A DNA stretch of 64,000 nt. Origin: Symsagittifera roscoffensis. Taxonomy: Eukaryota > Xenacoelomorpha > Acoela > Convolutidae. Of this stretch, positions 57,020 to 64,000 are shown piece after piece. Numbering within the stretch: the stretch's first letter is position 1; each line of letters begins with the position of its first letter. The stretch is from NCBI RefSeq assembly GCF_963678635.1, contig NC_087068.1, positions 21,729,029-21,793,028 on the forward strand, given 5' to 3'. Made by a program: the position numbers and the translations under genes. A model generated the notes under the pieces. It saw only the letters and a list, made by a program, of their open reading frames with translations, was not told where the DNA came from and did no database searches.

Positions 57020-57600
57020 TGTGTAAGTAGTTCAGGTGGTGTATTTCTACTTAGTGTATCTGGTAAAGCAAGATTTTTTCCTGCTGTCTAAACTATATGT
57101 AAGTTTGGGAATTTCATCAGAATTAATTGAAATCTGTAAACTCTATGGTTTGAGTTTGATTTTTGTGTAAAAAGAAATATAATCGGTTTGTGATCTGTAA
57201 AAAGAACTATTGGATGTTTTGATCCAAGTATCAGAAATTCATATTCTGTAAGTGTGTATATTATAGCTGTGCATTCTCTCATAAGAGTAGAGAGTCGTAG
57301 CTCGGCTTTTGTAAATAAGCGAGAGTTTGCTGATATAAGATTCATCTTATTTGTTCCACTGTGTGATTGTAGTAATGCTGCACCAATGCCAAAATTCGAA
57401 GCATCGCACATTGCGTAGAATGGCTGATTTAGATCTGGGATTGTATTTGATATTTGTTCTGTTAGCAGGTTTTTAATTTCTTCAAATCGTGTTTGATGTT
57501 CGGTAGTCCATTCAAAGTTATTTTGCTGTCTAAGGATGTTATAGAAAGGTCTTAAGTTTAATAATATTTTGTATATATATTTACTTAGGAAATTTAACAT
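57020..57600 (-). pseudogene. Ty3/Gypsy RNase H
   Basis: The 170-residue open stretch 57600-57088 starts in the RT connection (FEWTTEHQTRFEEIK). It has RNase H residues D66 (MCDASNFGIG), E109 (LMRECTAI) and D136 (LFTDHKP). It ends at a TAG, after which the same frame continues with TAGKNLALPD, so a single stop interrupts it where a tryptophan codon is usual. Confidence 0.88.
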
Positions 57601-57604
57601 TCCA

Positions 57605-58330
57605 AAAAATTCTTGGATTTTCTTTTTGTTTGCGGGTGGTTTAAGTTTTTGAATTGCATCTATGCGTGATTTTGAGAGATTTTTAGTGTTTCTTTCAATA
57701 ATGTGTCCAAGAAACTTTACGCGTGTTAGAAAAAAAATGTGATTTATCTGGGGCTGCTTTCATTTTTTTATTTTTGAGTATTTGATGATACTGTTCTAAA
57801 ATTATAAACATTCCACCTTTATTTTGTGATTGCATGAAAACATCGTCTAAATATTGATTGCATTTTTTCTTGCTTGCAAAACATCGTCTAGAGATTGCAA
57901 AACATCGTCTACATGATTGCAAAACATCGTCTAGAGATTGCATTTTTCTTGAGTATAAGTGGTCTAAAAATTTTACTAATAAAAGCTGAAAAAGCTGCTG
58001 AATCTATGGATATTCCATAGAATAATCTGTTGAATTCGTATTGTTGATTTCCAATACAGAATTGTGTTAACCGACGTGAATGTTCATCTAATGGCGTTTG
58101 ATTGTATGCACTATTCATGTCTGCGGTTGTGAAATATTTACCGTTTTTCGTGGTGAGGATTACTTGAATAGGTTCAATAGGCCAATTGCATTTAGACTCG
58201 TCAATTAGTGAATTGAGATATCTAGCATCTAGAACAATTGTTAGTGATTCTCCTTTAGCTAGGATGACAAATGGGTTGAGAAAGGTGTTACCTTTTGGTT
58301 GTTCTTTTTTATTTACTGGAGATATAAATT
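57605..58330 (-). pseudogene. Ty3/Gypsy reverse transcriptase core
   Basis: TTADMNSAYNQTPLDE (first catalytic Asp, about 58130) leads into QFCIGNQQYEFNRLFYGI and AFSAFISKIF. The YLDD box is at 57853-57842. Between them an extra ~85-base block made of repeated box-like sequence disrupts the frame. A downstream frameshift lies near 57730. Confidence 0.87.
57840..57955 (-). repeat. Tandem amplification around the RT YLDD codons
   Basis: Three units of TTGCAAAACATCGTCTAGAGA (+ strand; 21-22 bases, 57875-57938) plus a partial fourth that is the true active-site segment (57838-57853). They are bracketed by two copies of TTGCATTTTTTCTTG. Each unit repeats the ACATCGTCT word encoding part of the catalytic box. 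Confidence 0.88.
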
Positions 58331-58360
58331 CATATTGTTCTAAAATGTCAAGTAGTCTGT

Positions 58361-59107
58361 TTACTTTATCATGTAAGTGTTTTGATACTTTGTTTGCTCT
58401 TTTTTGAAAATTGCGTCAAGTTTTAAAGGTAAATGTAGTGGTGAACTAATTTTTCCAACAGCGAATTTTGATGTTGCATAATTTGTTGGATGTTTTATTA
58501 ATAGTTTGGCTAATTTGTCGAATTCGTTCTGTGTTATTTGAGAATGTTGAAATTTAAACATTGTTAGAAATTTTTGTTGCTCTTCTGTATAATCGGATAT
58601 TTTAAGCGATGGTTTAAATTAAGGTGTTTTCTTTTTTCGTTGCTTATTATATTGTTTATTGATAATTTTTCATCAAGAATTGTTGATTGGCATATGACTA
58701 GTAATTGTAATAAATTATTGACTCGATATGATACTTCGTTTGTAGATAAAGTGATGGCATTTGTTCCACAGTATCCTAAGAGTCCTAGAGGTAATGTTAT
58801 CTGGTATGGTGAATTGTTATATACATGTAATGAAATAAAATCGGAGTTTGAAAGTTTCATGTATTTTATGGATGAAATTGTTATTCGAAAAAATTTATGA
58901 AAGGGTTTAATCAAGGTCTGACATAAAGAGATGTTGTTTGTTTTGGTTTTTATCATACTCGTGAACTTGTTTGATTGAAAAGTTGTATACATTTCCTGAC
59001 AGTGGTTTCAGGTATTTTCGTTCTTGATTGTTAATAGGGTAAAATTTGGAGAAAAAAGGTGGTTGTTTGTTTAATCTTTGAAAGAATGTTAAGGATGTAT
59101 TTTTCAT
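58361..59107 (-). pseudogene. Ty3/Gypsy pol segment between protease and RT
   Basis: Open pieces 59107-58907, 58992-58564 and 58561-58361. The second and third are separated by a single stop in one frame. The last contains KFAVGKISSPLHLPLKLDAIFKK, the lead-in to the RT. No catalytic residues lie here. Confidence 0.7.
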
Positions 59108-59124
59108 TCTTGTGTACTTGTCTT

Positions 59125-59493
59125 TTATATGATGTTTGTTGTGGGAACATATTTAGTTATAAACGGTATGCCAATGATATTGTGTTTAATATCTGTTATG
59201 TGGAATGTTTGTTTAAATGGTTTGTTTAAGATTTTGTTTTGTTCCATTGTTTTAGTGGGATCAAGGAAAAGTTGAATTTTTCCATAATTTATTAATGTTG
59301 AGCCTTGTGCTGTTGCTAATTTGCTTGCTGTCTTAATAGATATTAAGGTTGGATGTAGTGTTTTAATTTCATTCCAAGTGGGGATATTAATAACATTTGA
59401 TTCTGCTCCTGAGTCGATTAAAAAATCTATTTCAAGATCTGGTGGTTGAAATTCTTTACTTTTTGGACTTTCTAAGAGAAATGAATTGTCCAA
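59125..59493 (-). pseudogene. Ty3/Gypsy aspartic protease
   Basis: A 122-residue open stretch with the catalytic DSGA motif at residues 27-30 in FLIDSGAESNVI and the second hydrophobic core (NIIGIPFI). In an intact element it would cut the polyprotein. The motif is preserved although upstream and downstream frames are broken. Confidence 0.82.
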
Positions 59494-59509
59494 AATTATT
59501 CTCTTGGTT

Positions 59510-60555
59510 GTTCTTTTTGTATAATTTGATAAATGTGGTTTGTACTTGAGCTTTGTACTTCGGGTTTTTCGGATTTAATTACAGTCTTAATTTCATTTAC
59601 TTCTTGTTCAACTGGTACATTTTTACTAATAGGTCTACCACATACTAATAGTAATTTTGAAGGAGTTCCAATTGATTTTCATAAATGTGTGAAGTGAAGG
59701 TTTGTTCATTTATAATAGGTTCGTAATCATTTTCAACGGTGATCATTTTAACTGAGATGGTATTATTTGTATCACTTTCGCTGTCTGTTGATTCACAATT
59801 ATTGTATTGTAATTCAGTACTTTCTGCATCATCGATACCAGGGGGGTCTGAAGTTGTTTCTTCAGTTGTTTGTACCTGATTAATTTGTCTTTGATGTTTC
59901 AGTGTATTGCTTCTATATTTTTGTTGGGAATTGGAGTAGCGAGTATTATTTCTATGAGGAGATTGAGAATATTTTTTTTGTTGATTGTTATGGTTTGGAT
60001 TCCTATTTTAAGAATTTTTTCGTGATCTATTATGGTAGTTGTTGTTATTTGTTCGTTGATATTTAGATCTGTTGTATGAATTGTTTCGTGATCTATTGTT
60101 TTGAAACCGTTGATTTCGATTATTTGAATAACTTCTATTCCTATTGTTTGAATAGTTTCTGTTTCTTTTGTATGATGAGTTTCGTGATCTATCGTTTAAA
60201 TAGTGTCTATTCCTAGAATTTGAATGGGAACTGGTATCAAACGAATATTCTCTTCTGTTTGAATTTGATCGTGAATAGTTATTTTCATACTGATTATACT
60301 GACTATTTGATCAACTATATCTATTTTGTGAGAACTTTCATGAATTTTTTTGTTCTGGTGATCTACCTCTGTAACTAGAGTTATATGGTGATTGTTTTCT
60401 TGAATAAATTGAACTATTTGGAAGTGGTTTACCAGAGCTATTTTTACTATGTATGTTTTTGTTTGGTAAATTTTAGTCTTTTTTCATGTATTGATAGAAT
60501 GATTTATTTGGTTCTTTGTACTTTTGTGGTTTGTTCCGGTTATCTTGTTGTTTTT
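59510..60555 (-). pseudogene. Basic Arg/Asn/Ser-rich gag tail
   Basis: The frame following the zinc knuckle is rich in RN, RS, SN and YN words (RNRNYSNNRNRSYSNN-like) with a few stops, then becomes acidic near 59850 (TEETTSDPPGIDDAEST). It looks like a nucleic-acid-binding nucleocapsid extension. A repeated TTCGTGATCTAT word (+ strand) at 60010-60200 shows local expansion. Confidence 0.55.
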
Positions 60556-60559
60556 GTCT

Positions 60560-61430
60560 ACATTCGGCAAAACTGTGTCCGTATCTTCGGCAATAATTAC
60601 AACATTTTTTCGAAAGATGGTTTACCTTTGAAAATTGGATTTTTCTCATATATGTTTAAATTTTCAGTGAATTTTCCAATTAGATCTACATCTGAATCTT
60701 GTATGTTGTTTATATGTGTAGTATTTGCTCTGATTCTATTAACGTATTGTAAATTAAGATTTTCTGTTTCATCGAGTTTCATTGTGATTTCTGCTTGCTC
60801 TAGTTTATCAAATAGTTTTCTAAAATCTAAATCTGGTTCTCGAATTGAGGAGGGATGTGATGCTCTCTTTTTAATAGCTATTTTTCTTAATTCAGGTGTT
60901 AGAGTCATCATTAAAATTTCTGTCATTTTCGTGTTTTTATAATCATGAGTGTAAAGTGAATATGCTTTTCCAACTAGTGTTTTGATTCTAACTGCCAATT
61001 GTTTAATTGTTTCGTTTGGTAGTCTGCTATTTTCATTACATAAAATTTCTTGATGTTGCTTATTTCTTTCAGAATCAAACATTTTTGAAAATTCTGTGTT
61101 AATCTTTTCCAATCTGTTTTTATGCCTATAGGTAAAACTGAAAACCATTTTTGAGCTCCGCCATCAAGTGTTGTTTGTATTAACGCTGTGCGTCTGTGTA
61201 TCCAATTTTGGCGAAGTGGTGTTTTGTTTGGTTCAAGTCCTATATTTAAAAAAAAAATTTGCTGTGACTGCTTTTAAATAACCTTCTAAAGAATATTCAG
61301 GGTCTGTGCCTGTAAATACCATCAATGGTTTATTTGATATTATTGTCGATCTACCCTTTAGGTATGGATTCATTGTCTTTTGTAGTGATTCTGCGGCATT
61401 TGTCATTTGTGAAAAATTTGTAAGTTGATT
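60560..61430 (-). pseudogene. Ty3/Gypsy gag core with CCHC zinc knuckle
   Basis: A typical retrotransposon gag segment: FTGTDPEYSLEGYL near 61315, WIHRRTALIQTTLDGGAQKW near 61180, then the open piece 61148-60597 (MFDSERNKQHQ, RLPNETIKQLAVRI). A CNYCRRYGHSFAEC knuckle (C-x2-C-x4-H-x4-C) is at 60601-60560, one base out of frame across an A6 run. A second shift lies at an A10 run (61248-61257) and a third near 61100. Confidence 0.83.
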
Positions 61431-61755
61431 TTTTGTTATTTCATGTGGTTGTAAATAATATGCTAGTGGTATTTCATTTTGCGTTTATGTTGGTTGACAA
61501 TAGTCTGTATTAACTGGGTTTATTGAATAAAAATTATTATTTTGAGATGCGTGATTTTGTCTAGGCTGTCTCACATGTTGTTCTCGTGTATATGGTTCAA
61601 AAACATCTGATTGATTTACGTGATATGAGTGGAGTCTTTGGTTTTGAAAATTTTGTTGATGGTTTTGGTCATAAAAATTGTCATCATCTGATGAAAGATA
61701 ACTAGGTGTATAATAAGGTGTTTTATGTTTATTTTGGTTATGCTGTTTACTGTGT

Positions 61756-62229
61756 TTATTCTGTTGAAAAAATAGGGTAGTTTTTACTCGGGTCTTTTGG
61801 AATTCGCGGGTTATCGTTAAAATTTTCTAAGTTTAATGTTGGTTGTTGGAAGTTTTGTCGTTGTGAAATTAAATGGTTCCGCGGGTTTGTACGAGGAGGT
61901 TTAGATGTTTGTGATTTTTTTACATAGTTATAATTGTGTTCTGCGAAACTACTTCTGGTGAATGTTCTTTGTTTTTGTGCTTGTTTCGTCATTGTTCTAA
62001 ATATTTGGTAATCCTTATGTGAATATTTTGGAGCAACCGAGGGTTTAACCGTAGATTGCAATGTTACTTGTGGTAATGTTGGATTTTTAGGTTTCGGCAT
62101 TGTAAGGTTTGAATGTATTAGTGAAATATTTTGCTGTGTAGTTGTTATTATTGTTTCATCTATTTCTTCATTTATAAAACGTGATGGTATTTGAATATCC
62201 TGTTGTGTAAGATTTCTAGTTCCATTCAA
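61756..62229 (-). pseudogene. Low-complexity N-terminal gag region
   Basis: 157 residues rich in Gln, Asn, Thr and Pro with no domain. It lies upstream of the gag core, and the frame continues with stops to 61430. Probably the disordered N-terminal half of gag. Confidence 0.5.
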
Positions 62230-62479
62230 ATTTTGCTGTTGTAAAACAGTTGAATTTAAGCTATTTTTTTGTCTTCTATCGGGTCAAAATGAATTATAGT
62301 TTGAAGGTGTTGCATCTATTGTAAGTGGAAATACTTTTAGATAGTCTTTATGAACAGAAATTGTACTGATTGCTTGACTTGAGATGTCTATTGGGATGTT
62401 CAGGAATAATGGATGAGACCAATCAGGGTCCCAAATTTAATCTGATTGTTCGGAAATGACAGTGTCATCATTGGTACTT

Positions 62480-63130
62480 TGATGTCTAAAAATTTTTTCT
62501 TGCAATTAAATCAATTTTATGTGTGAAATAGTCAATAATGAACCATGCTAAGATTTTTTTTAAATTGTGTTTAACTTTTTGTGAAATTTCATTGTTTTAA
62601 AAATTTTCACGAATTGCGTATAAAAATGCTGAGACTGCGGCAATTTCGTTTCTTACATTCGTGTGTCTTGAAGTTTGAACTGGTGACGTACATTCGGTTT
62701 CTTTCTTTTCTAGTGTAGAAAAGTAAAATTATATATATCAGTGCAAAAACATCGTTAGTAAATATTGAATTTGCTCTCTGTAAATTATGGTGTTGTGTGT
62801 TTTTAATGTGTTCTGCGAATTCTTTTAAAAATTATATGTCGACGTCGTCTGTTTGAATAACATGTTTACCATGAAATTTACTTGTTGTACTGAGTTCTAT
62901 GGTGTAAATTCCATATTGCTGTTTTAGGTTACCTATTCCTTTTAAATAATGATCGACAATTTGTCTTTTGATTTTTGTTTCTGGGAAATCTGCTTTAAAT
63001 GGGCTAATTCTTTGCTCAAATAAATTTGCGATTAGATTATTGCAAAATTGTATTGTCCTCTATCTTCAGTGAGTGAATTGATGAGAAATGGGAAAACAGA
63101 GTTTTCGTCTGGACTTTCGTCACTTGGACT
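62480..63130 (-). pseudogene. Coding relic upstream of gag
   Basis: Minus-strand translation gives coherent stretches, for example NLFEQRISPFKADFPETK and HYLKGIGNLKQQYGIYTIEL, broken by a stop near 62835 and frame changes near 63060. No family recognised; it may be an N-terminal extension of gag. Confidence 0.45.
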
Positions 63131-64000
63131 CTGGCTAATTTTTTCGTTTTATGACTGTTAGTGCGTAGTGTTCGATGTGACTGATTGGTTAATTCCAATA
63201 GTATAAACGTACTGGTTTATTTTTGTACATCTTTTCTTCTTTTTTCTTGTTTTGATGAATGTGATGTGGCTTCTGAATCGGAAAAATATAATTGATCGTG
63301 AACTGGGTAGTTTCTATTTACTGTTTATTTTAGTTTGCAAAATGCATCTAAATTACTGACTTCTGATTCGGAGACTGCCTTTCTTCGCTTTGAAATTTTA
63401 TTCGGTAAAATTTGTCTTTAATTACTTATTTTTTTTCTTTTTATTGTTTGCCGTTTTGTTCAAATATATCCAATCATTTGTTCGTGCGGTGTGATTACGA
63501 GATCCTATTTTCGTTGTTTGTTTCGCAATTGTGTAGTACGATTGTTTGTTTATTCCCTAAATTGTTCAGTGACATTAGGTTTGGGATGAAGGATGCAAGG
63601 TTGTTATTAGTCATTTTAATATCCTAGACTGTTAGTCCTTACGATTTTTTGGTTACGAACTTGGGTCTTTTTATTCAGGGTTGGAGAGAAAAGTATATAT
63701 CGATTCCGGAGGATGATTGTTACTTTTTCGTGGCTATTCTTAGTTAAGGTGTTAACTTACTTAATCTTACTTAGGGGTAATGATCGTGTTCAAGGGTTGG
63801 AGAATAGTAAATCGATCCACAAGGTTCAGGTATAATTAGAACGCAAGTAGTTCGTTAGGTACTATTTTAAACTTATTAAGATTTAAGATTTAGCCTGGGT
63901 CAGGTAAGAGGGGGGATCAAGTGAAGGATGAATAACCGAAGTTCTTCACTGTTTAGCTTAATTAGAATGGTTAGAGTGATTTGAAAAATTCCTATTAGTC
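63131..64000. other. Probable 5' untranslated part of the minus-strand element
   Basis: No frame of note. Two similar segments (AGGGTTGGAGA followed by TATCGATTCC at 63679, and AGGGTTGGAGA followed by AAATCGATCC at 63793) form a short direct repeat. I found no LTR border or primer-binding site on the minus strand, so the 5' LTR is likely outside the window. Confidence 0.35.

Larger units (their letters stand above)
47056..57266. repeat. Tandem duplication, right copy (~10.2 kb)
   Basis: Begins with GCTCTTTTTCC of a family X MITE joined directly to retroelement sequence ATTATA. It is longer than the left copy through a longer C run and two small extra segments (near 47541 and 47650). Its right border continues uninterrupted into the rest of the retroelement (ATTATAGCTGTG). 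Confidence 0.92.

Noticed and set aside
60385-60942. 185-codon hydrophobic open frame on the plus strand
   Set aside because: It lies antisense to the gag core and zinc knuckle, which are clearly coding on the minus strand. The hydrophobicity comes from the complement of Lys/Asn/Glu-rich codons.
63131-64000. 5' LTR of the minus-strand Ty3/Gypsy element
   Set aside because: I compared it by eye with 38.4-40.8 kb and found no shared terminal sequence. No primer-binding site is visible on the minus strand.

Overview
The window looks like AT-rich, gene-poor nuclear DNA of an invertebrate animal. Two genes are spliced with GT..AG introns. There is a BEL/Pao retrotransposon (a group known only from animals), a Ty3/Gypsy-type element, and dense families of short inverted-repeat elements. 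I cannot name the species or phylum. Nothing suggests a prokaryote, organelle or CRISPR array.

1-24.7 kb: the only convincing host genes are two paralogous two-exon secreted C-type lectin-like genes in convergent orientation (A, + strand, 1487-2207; B, - strand, 15443-16160). Both encode 160 residues from exons of 188 and 295 nt, with a phase-2 intron and a poly(A) signal touching the stop codon. They share a promoter-proximal motif. A decayed copy of exon 1 lies upstream of A. The rest is non-autonomous transposon debris. Family X is hAT-like (GGCTC termini, 8-bp target duplications). Family B has a 20-bp perfect inverted repeat. Family C has CCCGGG termini and TA flanks. Family Z is about 500 bp. 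There are also old tandem arrays, a roughly 760-bp palindrome and a C-rich array.

24.7-33.5 kb: a nearly complete but dead BEL/Pao element with two LTRs, a primer-binding site, a leader holding an unexplained ORF relic, gag, protease, reverse transcriptase, RNase H and integrase, broken by frameshifts and stops.

33.5-36.9 kb: a stretch visibly richer in GC, with a four-unit 50-bp tandem repeat, then an old ~340-bp satellite interrupted by nested MITEs.

36.9-64 kb: a very long Ty3/Gypsy-type element on the - strand (gag, CCHC knuckle, protease, RT, RNase H, integrase with a GPY/F-like end, then an unrecognised ~3.3-kb third ORF region). Its 3' half plus flanking MITEs is tandemly duplicated (about 36,907-47,055 and 47,056-57,266). 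The breakpoint falls exactly on the end of a family X MITE. Both copies share many of the same reading-frame breaks, so the element was already dead when duplicated. Its 5' LTR is probably beyond the window.

The most unusual items are the third ORF region, the duplication cut at a transposon end, local amplification of the codons around the RT active site, and tRNA-like boxes inside the BEL LTR.
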